Origin: Dimorphilus gyrociliatus
Taxonomy: Eukaryota > Annelida > Polychaeta > Dinophilidae
Direction of reading: 5' to 3'
DNA length: 64,000 nt
NCBI GenBank assembly: GCA_904063045.1
Contig: CAJFCJ010000031.1
Location: 343,503 to 407,502 of the forward strand
Below the pieces are notes generated by a model that worked only from the letters and a program-made list of their open reading frames with translations, was not told the DNA's origin and searched no databases. Below, piece by piece: positions 23,040-34,397 of this stretch. Both the position numbers and the translations under genes were made by a program. The first letter of the stretch is position 1. Each line of letters begins with the position of its first letter.

Positions 23040-24720
23040 TTCGAGTATTATTCGCTTAAAAGCTGTCGAACATCCCTGGAGAGAAAATGAACCTTAGACC
23101 CTGGCCGCTACTTGTCGGGATGAACAGTTTTAATGAGCGCTCTCGCATGTTCATCTGACCGAACGACATTCGGTACACGTGAGCTTCACAATAAGTATTA
23201 GTCGTCATGTTACTGACCCTGTTCTAGATCAAACGCTCTGAGAAAAAAGTGCGGCGAACAGTCAATGAGGCAAAAAGAGAACGTCCGCGAACTGAAGAGA
23301 ATAGATGAGAAATTTCCTACAAGCTGACATGCTTGACGTTTGTCTTTTTGTTGTTTGGCGGCGAATGTTTGCTGCCATTTTCGGTCGGCTGGTCATCTTG
23401 ATTAAGTGTGCAGTTCTTTCGAACTTAATTCTTTTCCCTAGTTCTTTTCCCCTTTTTACTAGATTTGATCTAAAAAAAACGCCTATTTTCCCTACCGACC
23501 ATACAATTCATTATTTTCCCTGATTTTCAAATCTAATCTACAAAACAGGTGCCGGTTAATTTTCCACGACCTTGAACAGATTAGCGTCTGTGAAATTTCG
23601 ACATCATTATTTCTCTCGGCTCATCGCTGCGCTCATTCAACTGCCTAGCTCTCCAGAGGCGCCAGATGCCGTTTCGCCTACTCTGTCCGTCCAGCGAGCA
23701 TTGCGGTTATTTCGCGCTTAAAAAGAGCGCTTAGTTTATTGCATACAGCGCTCAAACTATACTTATGTTCTCTATCAAACCCCCCTGTTACTTTTTCACT
23801 CCCCCCCACCCCCATCCCACCCCCCACTCCTATCTCCCTTCCCTTTACCTGATTGTTACGAAAAGTAAGAGGGGTAACCAAAAGAGAAAAAAAAATCGAC
23901 GCCAATTACACATGCCTTAACGGCGTCTACGGCTCACGCCTGCTCAACGGCGCATGATTTTATGTAACGCCTCTCTCCGTGACATTTCCGCGTTTGTGGG
24001 GAGAAGAGCGATGCAGTTTAGCGGAAAGGTGCAGCTCGACTGATCGCGCGGAAAACGGTGTCGGATAGTTTTGCAGTTTGACAACGGCACGATTGGTTGC
24101 CGATACCAATACCGATCCTCATTATTTTCTTCGTTTCACTTGGGTACATTTCTTTTCTGCATTCGCCTAAATGAGGGAAAAAATAGACTTGTAAGAGAGA
24201 TACAAATGAATAAAACAGTTCAGAAGAGAGAGAGAGAGAGGCTTGGAAAGCAGCGAGCGGCCGTGCAAGAGAGATAGTCAGATTGAATAGGGGCTGCGGG
24301 GGGAGGGAAGCAATCTGATTCTTCTCTCGAACTTTATTGTACAGACCGCCCCCTTTTCCACCGCAAAACCGACTGATGCGGCGTTAAATCAAGCTGAAAG
24401 ATTAGCCGAAAGTAGATTACTTAGCCTCGCAACTCGTCGGCGTGAGCCGACTGTATAAAATCGAATTTCGTTCCATTAGTATAGGCGGTCCGAGGTTGCC
24501 ACCCACCTGCGAACGCTTGAATGCAGCAAAATATTTCCGGATTCTTGATGGCTTTCCTCTAATCGGCGGAACATTACGTTTCCTTTGACCGTCGGTCAAA
24601 AGCGAAAAGCGGCAGATGCCCTTTCCTTCCAATATATAACAGATGCTTATAATGATTAGGGCGCTTCGACTATAAATCGTTCCACAGTGGGTGGCGAGCT
24701 ACTGTACGGGTCATTGAGAG
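23040..24720. other. GC-richer, non-coding block
   Basis: Visibly richer in G+C and CpG than the DNA on either side, with repeated GAGCGC/GCGCTC words (near 23138, 23724 and 23750) and a TATA-like CTATAAAT near 24670. No ORF of note. It may be a CpG-rich promoter or enhancer cluster; a non-coding first exon of PAX6 or an unannotated RNA gene is possible. Confidence 0.3.
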
Positions 24721-25472
24721 AGATTAGTAGTAGATAATGACCAATGCGATTATGCAAATCTCTACCCTAAATTTTTTCAGCTCTTGTACTAAAGTCTATA
24801 AGTATATAGGCTGAAAACAGTAGATAATTCCTCATTCCTTTTAGCACTAACTGCTCGCCTTTTCTATTGTATAAATCAAGCATGACTAGGAAAGCCGCAA
24901 CCGTTATTTTTCTATTTAAATGTAAGAATATAAGAATATTTATATATATTTATACAATATACTCTTAAATGCTATATCATATGCTAAAGGTATATTTACT
25001 CTATACAGTATATCAAAATACCGTGGTGTATACTGTGTATATTACTGTATGGAAAATTATGTCATTCCTAAGTCAATTCATCTCGAAATCTTGCTCTCTC
25101 AATCTTCTCTCCAGTCTCAAAGAAAATATCATATCTTGGCTGCTAAACTTTTATGAATATACTATAGCAATTTCATGGAGCTAAGAGGAACCATTGGTGC
25201 GGAAGTTTAGATGCTCAAAGCGAGCTTACACCGCAAAGCTGCAGCCGTATATGTGTTATACTGTATAGTCTTCTATTTCCGTTGTAGTCGATGGAAAAGT
25301 CCTAGTGAAAAAAAAGTAATTATTTCGAGAGAAAAGGTTAAAAATTGGGAAAGAAAATTGGAAACAGTAGAAAAAAAACTTTATCTTCATGATAACAATC
25401 GATAGAGAGCAAATGATACAAAGAGAATAGACCAGAAAGAGCAAGTAAAAGATAAAGAAATAGTGACAGTTA

Positions 25473-25475
<3 letters not shown>

Positions 25476-25504
<29 letters not shown>
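25476..25504. repeat. GA microsatellite
   Basis: About 14 GA units. Confidence 0.8.
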
Positions 25505-25507
<3 letters not shown>

Positions 25508-27121
25508 CTACCAACTCAAAATTATTTGCGTGACGTTCGATTGGCATGTCGACCTAGTTGAAAATTGGCTAGTATTGAGCCGAAAGTGTGTCATTTATCC
25601 GTGTTGGACGCCATTTTCGACGTCTAACTGAATTTTTCACAAATAATCATTTTGACAACGTGTCATTTCATATAATCTTTCGGCACCTGCTTATAACATG
25701 TACTTTTAAGGTAGACAAAAAACGAAAGCCTATAAAAAAAATAAATGAATAGGCAAAGGATAAGAAAATAAGAAATAGAGAGATTAGAATGGAACAAATT
25801 AAAAAAAAAGAGTAGGTGGAGAAGAAGGAGTAGAAGGAAGAGAGGAAAGAGGGGGGGGAGAGGAGGAAAGATAGGGGAGGGGGGCAGGAAGGCAAAAAAA
25901 AAAATAGGTAAAAAATAGGTCGACCTGACCATATTTCACAGATGGTTGCATTTTACTTTATTACTAGTTGGGGTAGATCTCTTCTACTGCTATTTTTTGT
26001 TGGATAAGTATCATTTAATGTTCTAATATATCGGATAGTGAATATATAATGTTATAGTTTACACACTAGGATATAAAAAAAAGTGAATTGTTCCACAAGA
26101 ACGATCAAACCTTTGAATATAAAAGTGTAATTGTGATTAGTAGTCTTCTGATCTCTTCTAAGGCTTTGCGCGCAGAAGATGAGGATAATTTCATATTTAT
26201 ACGCACCTGGTCTGAGGATTTTGGGTGTGGTTAATCTTTCTTTTTTTTTCTATAAGATATTAGCTTTCACTAGCGTCTAACTTATGTTCGAAATTGAAAA
26301 GCGCCGCTTTGGGAATATAAACGAATAGGGAATAGGTAAGAGACAGAGGGACAGAGGGACAGAGGGAGAGAGGGAGAAAAGGAGTACACGATTGGGCCGC
26401 AACGGGCCCTTCATCTTATAATGCTCAGCTGTCAGCACCAATGGCAGCGAGTGATGAGTGAGCATTCAACAAATGGTTGAGGTCGGTTAGAGACTAAACA
26501 ATCATTTGTTTAATTGCTGTAATTATTGGGATGACAATAGAATCTTTTGTGCAATGACCGTCTGTTGCTTTGGAATGCGGTGAGCAATTGAACGCTTCGG
26601 CTTCTTCTTCTCTTTTACGTTCCATCACCACCACTCCCCCCTCCCCCTATTTATAAGGAGGTAGAGAAAATATCTTACTCCACTTAAAAAATTCTTCATC
26701 TTCTTTTTATCTTACATAAACGTTATTAAGTGAAGAAAGGTAAAAATTCCTTTCTTTCGAGTCTCTTTAAATACATTCACTCTTTCCTCCTTTTACTCTC
26801 TTTCTTATATTTCCCGTCCAAGCCAGAAACATATATATATCCTGTATATATAAATCTCTAGGTAGTAGTGTATTGGGCTATTAGCACCTTCTACACCTAA
26901 TCACATTTTCAGTTCCGCATAAACAAGCTCATTCATCACGCATCAGTAGGACGGCGCACGCATTCCTGCACCAACACCAAACCAAGCCCCCCATGCTATC
27001 TCACGAGCAGCAAATTTTTTCAGCTTCAACTGTTATCTACTGTTCGAAACGACCGCCATCGGTCGGTGCCAGGGCGCTCGTTTGCTGGCACTCGGCTGGT
27101 GCCGATTAAATGCGCCGTTAT

Positions 27122-27132
27122 TAATTGAATTA
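27122..27132. promoter_or_regulatory. P3 homeodomain palindrome TAATTGAATTA
   Basis: TAAT-NNN-ATTA, the dimer site of paired-class homeodomains, inside the longer ATTAATTGAATTAAT and directly after a GC-rich block. It lies about 7 kb upstream of the PAX6 start. Confidence 0.3.
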
Positions 27133-29284
27133 ATTTGCGAAGAAATGAGAGAATATTTAGTTTTTAAAAACTTATTATAATTAAATATGCATTGTATAAA
27201 TATTCGACTAAAGTTCGTTCAACCGTCAATCTTTTAGCTATCTTTTCCCTTTTCATCTTTCATTAATTTCTCTTTATATCTTTGAATATTTCACTTTAAA
27301 TTGTAATTTATTCGAAATTCTTTTAAAATTAGCCTAATTTCTTAATTTTTTAATAAAACAACGCTCATTTAAGTGGAAAAAACCACCATAGATTAAATAA
27401 TTAATAGTAACAGAATAGAATAGTGTCGGACAACTTGAAAGAAGGTTTCATTGTATAATGAAAGAAAAGTCTACCCTTCTCGCCCCGACCAATGAACGCG
27501 TGCCAAAATCTGACCACGTGACCAAGTGGCGCGGCCACCAAAGCGCGTAATACGCCAACCAACGGTGTATGGCAAAGAAAAGAACTGTTTTTACGGTGGT
27601 AAGTCTTTTTTTTTTTAAACTAACAGTTGAATAAGTAATTTTCTTCTTTTTTTTATATGACAAACTTAATAAAAAGCAAACTTGACGGAAAAAAGTTTTT
27701 AACCGAGAAAAAAAAAACCGTTATAAATTTTTTATTAACAACTTTTTTTTTATTTCTTCGTCTGCAAAAAAATTATATTTAAAGCGAAAAGAGAAAAGTT
27801 TGTATGTCTGTGTGTATATGTTTATATGTTTATAGTTTTTTTTTAAAAAAAAAAATTATAGGCGTAACAATTTGTCAATTTTCCTCTTAGACGCTGAAAA
27901 TTAATGAATAGGGTTTCGGAAAAACGATACTCGTTATATCTATCGTTAAAAGGAAAGCATATGTTTAAAATGTTGATATAATACGAATGTATATATTTAA
28001 AGAAAACGTATTAATATTATATAAGATGACGAATATAAAGATAAATAGGGAAGAAGAGTTAGGCAACAAATGAAGTGTTGTATAAAATGTACAAATGTAC
28101 ATTGTATATAATAAATCCCGCACGCGCCATTTAATGCAACTCGGTTCAGGCCAGTACACCCGGCTTGTTCAAGCAGATGATCTGCATGTTTATGGTTGGT
28201 GCGTGCACTATTTTTGCGACATTAAATGGCTTGTTGATTTTCTATATAATGATTATTTAAGCTATTATTTCCATTCCTTTTCACTCTTTATACAATGCTC
28301 AATTGACTCAATTCTTAAAAAGTAACCAGTAAATTTTTATGATTTTTCTCTTTTTTTTTTAAAAAAAAAAGTATATGCATATATAAATAAGTTATTAATG
28401 AACCTTATTAGTTTTGCTTATTTGTTCTTTTTTTTTTTTAGTCAGCTTTTCCCTACTCTCCCTTATCTTCTTCCTTCTATATCTCTTCTTCTTATATTTT
28501 TCTATTAAAAAGATTTAACCTAATTAATTCTGTCTTCGAATAAAAAATGATGTACGCCAAAAGCATATATAAAATCCTATCAATCTTTGACATTACAGCA
28601 TTCACTCAAGCAAACGACTGCAATCGATATTCGCATCATATTCTAGTAAATTTTCTAAACCATAGACAAATCATTTTCTCTTTCTTCATTTTTCCCTAAA
28701 AATTCATTTCTTATCTTCTCAATTTCAATAAAATTATACTAATATACATATCATATTTGAATATAACTTGGGGCTATATAATTCCCAAGGCATTATAGTC
28801 ATCCCAACGCCCCGATTGCGATGAAACCTAATGGATTTATATATATATTAATGAGATAATACGGGTATTGGATAGACAGGGGCAGATAGACAGAAAAATA
28901 GAGAAACAAATATAAATCTGATACTTTTAGTTATGGAGATCGTTGACGCAACGTTATTCAACTTTGTTTCATTATGAAAAAATGATAGGCGGGAGTGAAA
29001 AGTACTCAACGAAGATAGAAATTGTTACTCTCTTTCGTTGATAGATGGGTAAATATCTTCCCGCATATAGGAAAAAGTTGTCTTTGTCCGTCTTCCCCCT
29101 TTGAAATGTCCGCTAAATGATCGCGATTCGTACGGCCACAATCGTTTAATATCCTTTTTATTTTCTTTTAATTTATTTCAAAAATCTATTTTTATTTTAA
29201 ACAAATTCGAAAAAAATCTTAATAAAAGAAAAGTAACAAGAGAGAAAGATAATGAGATAAAAAATAAAAGAAATAAAGAAAGGC

Positions 29285-29293
<9 letters not shown>

Positions 29294-29329
<36 letters not shown>

Positions 29330-29330
29330 G
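29294..29330. repeat. GA microsatellite
   Basis: GA units interrupted by AAAG. Confidence 0.75.
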
Positions 29331-29520
29331 TAAATAAGAAGATAAGGATAAAAAAAAAAGAAAATAAAAACAACAAAAAATCCTTAAAAACAAGAGAAAG
29401 ATAAACAAAATTCAATCTCTTTTATTCCGTTTCCGCCACCTTCTTCCTCTCTCTCCCTTCATCTAATTAATTCTCGTACACTGCGGGTAAGAATGACGTT
29501 TTTTGTATTAATTCAAAGAG

Positions 29521-29534
29521 CCGGTAGATGGCGC
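29521..29534 (+). promoter_or_regulatory. CTCF-like motif, forward orientation
   Basis: CCGGTAGATGGCGC agrees with the vertebrate/fly CTCF core (consensus CCASYAGRKGGCRS) at nearly every position. It points towards PAX6. Confidence 0.35.
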
Positions 29535-32439
29535 AACTAATACTGATACTAAATGAAAAAACCGCTAAATAATAGAAGAACTTTCGAATAGAAGTTTTCT
29601 TTTCTTTTCATTGAATTGTTTATTATAGAAGGGAGAAAGTAAAAGTATTAAAAATAACAAAAAGCAAAGTTTATAGAGTTGGTCTGAAAATATTTAAGAA
29701 TTGAAACTAAGAATCGATAATTAACATAGTATCTAATTACTAATCTACATTGTTTCCTTCGTGCCTTTTCCGCTTCCATTAACAGATTATTATCTGAGCG
29801 TCGAATTTCGAATTCGTCGCCGTATTCTATATTTAGATCTTTGACTGAATTAATTGCAATAAGAAATTATCCTTGATAAAGAATGTGGTAAGGTCTGAGG
29901 GAGCCTTGCGTTTTAATTGGCTATATTAAGTAGAGAATCAAATTGTAGCAAGCTATTTATATATATGGATAGAATATTTGAAGATATATATATATATATA
30001 TATACAATATATTATAGTAAAAGAAATGAGTAACCCCTCTGAAACCTTCCTTTTATTTATCATAGCGTAATTCCCTGTCTTCCTTCATCGAATGGGAAAA
30101 TTGCTATATTTTTTGCAGTCACGTTCACGGCCCGCCCACACGACAGCAATTATCGTACACAAATCCGAATGTAACGTGTTGTTTATGTGTATTCAGGAAA
30201 AGTTGTAGAGGATATAGCTGCAGGGTACTGAATAGGCCAAAGGGCGAGGAGAGATGAAAGAGCGCGAAATGTTTGCGGACAACAGCTAATTGGTGCAGGC
30301 TGAAACCCTAGCCGGGCGCCGTTGTTAGCGCTTTCTCATCATTTATTGCCTTCAAAGAGCAGTTAATTTAACTCATCGCTAATTAGTAGTGTTTACTCAT
30401 TACGTAAGATGGAACGCCGTTTACTTTTTATTGCTTATTGCTTTCGCCGAATTGGTCTTTGTAGGGGGTGAAATAGGAAGAGGAGGAGTTCTAGTACTTA
30501 GTAATGATGTTTGGAAACTTTTTTATACTCTCTTCTCTAATTTGCATCGTTTCAAGACGGAGGAAAAGAGAACTATAGGCCACCAGGGATAGGGATGTTA
30601 TAAAGGATGATGTGAATATTGAAGAAGAGAAAGTCGACCCGCATAGAATGATTTACGCGCTTACGTCATATGGTGCTGGCGCTGAATTCGGGCAACTTGA
30701 TTAAAAAAGTCAGTCAACTGAAAAGAGACTTGCTAAGCAGTGTTTATTGCTACACATGTCATAACAGTGCCGCGCTAGCTGTAGTAGACGCTAAAAGAAA
30801 AAATCGAATATAATCTTCTTGACGATTCCTCCCCATTCCCTCTCATCCTCCACCCCTTCATTTAACCCCTCAAACATAACAAACTAAACGCATTATAATA
30901 TTCAAATTTATATATACAGTATATACGTCAACTGTAATGGACTTGAACTCCTATTCGCGAGCATCTTAAAAAAAAGAAACGTAATTTGACGTAAGAATCC
31001 TCTTAAAGTTGTATGAAAAGTTCCTTATTTATAGGTTTTTGTATGTATATAGAGAGGTTATAGACTGTTATTTACGGTATATATTTTAAACGAAAGTATA
31101 CAATTCTTTTGAATAAAGAAGTAGGGAAAAATTTACGGCCAGTTTGCCTTCAGGCTCTAAACAGGCCAATTCTCGTTGACAAATTTTCTCTCGTTAGTCA
31201 TGATCTATATGCCTTAAGAAAGCAGGTGCGACGCCATATGTTCAGAACTTAAACTACTATGGGATTTTAAACTATGGTCACTTGTGGAAAAGCGTCTATT
31301 AGATGTTATACTCTCTTTTTTTACTATTACTTACTTATTTGACGTTTTAGAATGTTATGAAAGTTTTACTTCTTTACCCTTCTCCCTGTTTCTTTTACCT
31401 ATGAAATCTGTTTCTTTTCCATGCACCTTTTCTAACCTTTCCACCCTTTCCCCTCCCTTTACTTTATTTTCCTAATTCTTTCTCTCTTATATTCTTTCCT
31501 CTTTATAACTTCTATTTTTTTCCTTTTTACTCTTTCTTTTTTTAAATACTGGCCCACAAAGCGAAAAACGATGGGGCTACGCCAAAAAGAAAAAAAAACC
31601 ATCCATCTCCATCCATTGCTCGGCGCCATTCAACGCCTTTCTATTGTTGGATCGCTCATCTTTTTTCACTTAACCTCGCGCCAAGTTGTCGTTCGTTTTC
31701 TAGTCTTTGGCCGCTTTTTCGTTACCTCCTTTATAGGTCCCTCAGCTCGTAAAGACACCATTAAGTCGACAATCGGAATTTTCACGACTTTTACCTATAA
31801 AAAAGGAACCCTACCAGCCTAAGCTAACCTTAATTCATAATGTTTTACGACAGTCGTAATTGTTGAACGATTAGTTTTTTAAAAAAAAAGAGTATAAGAA
31901 TGTCTTGTAGGTTGATATAAGTAAGAGAATATGAAAAAAAAGCGAGACAATCATGAGCTCATTTCGTCGCTCGATCTCTTCTAATCCTTACACTGAGGTG
32001 GCCGTCAAAGCGCACCAAACCGCTTTTCAAATGTCGCTTGATAATTCCCCGCGGATTGAATTACACAAAACCTTCCAGCAGGCCTATCAGTGGCTCGGTG
32101 CAGGGCAAAAGGATAGGTTTAGAATGAGTTGTTTGAAAAAACCGCCCATCTATACTGTACGTATTGTATTGCCATGCAAGTGGCCTGGTGCTGGCACCAC
32201 CTCTGGGACTAGAATATTTTCTCTCATTTAATTACACTATACGTTCAAACGGTAAGAAAAGTGTTGTAAAGCGTAGAGAATAGGAGAAAAGGGCTAAGGA
32301 ATTAGGTCAAGATGATTGGAGGAGAGAAAATATCATTTCATCGCTCTCTAATCTATTCTTGTATATATTGTTTAATATCTTCCGCCTTCGTTTCCAATCA
32401 TCATTCAAAGCGAAACTGTTGAAGCTTCATAGTAACCTA

Positions 32440-32453
32440 GCGCCCTCTAGGAG
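32440..32453 (-). promoter_or_regulatory. CTCF-like motif, reverse orientation
   Basis: GCGCCCTCTAGGAG, reverse complement of CTCCTAGAGGGCGC, close to the CTCF consensus. Confidence 0.35.
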
Positions 32454-34282
32454 TTTTTCGGCGAACGACAGCCAGCCGCTTTTCGGGCGACGAATGAACG
32501 ACGTAGGCGGAGTGTAGGAAAGCACTGCGGCCAATCATCAACCAGATAATTCTGGTTAGTCAGCCGTTTGCAGATGTAATTTGCATGCCGAATTTCGCTT
32601 TCATTACTGGCTGACTGGAGATACGGAAAGGTTGAATGTTTCGCTCGATCCGTGACCATACTCACATTGGATTATATCTTACTCCGGATTATTATCTTAT
32701 CTGAATAAGGACCTTCAAAAATAAAGGTATTTCATGCCTCACATATCAATCATAATGCTCTATACAACGTAGAAGTATGCAGCACTTGCGGCATTTTTTC
32801 TAAAAAATAACGTGCTCGTCCTCCTTATTAAAAATAGAAGCAAGATAAAGAATATACTCCGCCCGATAAAGTAAAAAAAAGTGATGCATTTCAATGATTT
32901 TCCTATTAGTGAAAGACAAAGGAAATAAATTAAGACTAACCGCATAATTACTCGAAAAACGTTTTAGTAAAGCCGCAAGTAATCGCCTCATCACCGTCTC
33001 ACGTTACTTAGTCCTTTAGTGCTTTTCTCGGCGTTATTTAGCGAATGTATTACGTATATGGCATGTATCTTTCTCTCTCATGTCTCTTGAGTTCTATTGT
33101 TACAGTACTAAGATCAGATTATGGTGTTTATTGAGAAGTCGAGTAATTAGATCCTATAATAATATCATTTCTTTCTCTCTCCCTATACGGACTGTATATA
33201 TGCGCATATGTATACATATTTCTCTATGCACATAACTGAATATTAGCCGCATTCAGTCTACTGAAAAATCTGAACCTCATTTGCATATCATACATATTCA
33301 AAATAAACATCTTCATTCCCCTCCCTCTTTTCGTTATATATAAGCACCATATCCTATAATTAGTGTCTATAGATTTTCCTTGCCGTATTTTCTTTTGGCT
33401 TATAAAATATTGGCCTACCTTTCGATTAGTGAACGATTAATAAGCAATTAGTTTAGAAATTAATTAGGGCGTGAAATTTTATAGCCGTATAACTGTCGAT
33501 AGCTGGTGTTGTCCTCTGTACGGATACTTGAAGATGAAATCAAGTCTAAGAAAATAAACAATGCGTACGAATATAAATATGAATATAAATAGGAACCTAA
33601 TTATATCTATATTTATATTGATAACTTGGAGAGATCTATATAAAAATAGATATCAAAGTATACACACTATATATATATATATATACATGCATTACCTTAT
33701 GCATATTCATTAACGATGCACATGTATTTAATGTCCGAATAGTGAGTTCTTTCTTTACCTGTTTTTGAAATTAATTTCATGTCAACGACTATTATTTTAG
33801 GCATATTCGCTGTATTATTATATTTATACACATTCTATATATTTATAAATGTAGTATATATTCATGAGCAAATTTTTGCGCTAGAATTAATATATGCATC
33901 GTGCAAGTCGATTCGTGCCCGGCGTTTTTTTTAATACATATTCTCTCTAGAGTGACGTTTGTTTGTAGCCATTGTTTTCAGGTACAGATCATTAATATGC
34001 TATTTTTCACGCTAATCGAGCAAATAACGTAAATTATGCATACATTTTGCATTAGTTCTATGCTTTATTTAAAATATATATACGAAAAATTGAAAATACC
34101 AATTACATCTGCAATCTATTAGTTAACCTTATTCTTGTGATACTTTTATTACTTATACATTTAATTTTAATTAATTAATTCACTAATTAACATAATTTAT
34201 TCTTTTATTCCTTTTTATTTTTGTTTTTTCTTTTCTTTCTTGCAACAATTTTTACTAATTCTTCTTTTATCTTTCTCTCCAG

Positions 34283-34397
34283 AAAAAATCTCCAAGAGAA
34301 GGCCAATTTCGCACCACGGTGCCGCAGTAGAATCTCATCAGCCTGCACCAATCTTGTCGGATTTGCACCAAATTTATCGCGATATTGCAGACTGACC
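34283..34397 (+). other. pax6: PAX6 5' UTR (part of first coding exon)
   Basis: A strong polypyrimidine tract and CTCTCCAG (acceptor, ending at 34282) open an exon that runs into the coding start at 34398. A second acceptor-like ATATTGCAG ends at 34390 and could shorten it. Further non-coding exons and the promoter must lie upstream. Confidence 0.55.

Larger units (their letters stand above)
22176..34282. other. 12-kb region without recognisable genes, upstream of PAX6
   Basis: No spliced or unspliced ORF with coding character. Composition alternates between AT-rich stretches and GC-richer blocks (clearest at about 23040-24720, also about 26900-27120 and 30110-30350). It contains CTCF-like motifs (22915, 29521, 32440), a P3 homeodomain palindrome (27122), octamers (22635, 24752, 32579, 33279), GA microsatellites (25476-25504, 29290-29330) and several GCACCAA-type words. 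It is most simply read as the cis-regulatory domain and 5' untranslated part of PAX6, with the start of the 21486 gene's 3' flank on the left. Confidence 0.5.

Noticed and set aside
26425-26450. REST/NRSF-like element TCAGCACC..GGCAG
   Set aside because: Two mismatches at conserved positions, and REST is not established in most invertebrates; GCACCA words are common throughout the region.
31953-32231. 92-codon plus ORF in the PAX6 upstream region
   Set aside because: No domain, no splice support, and its frame does not join any PAX6 exon; remains a weak possibility for a small gene.
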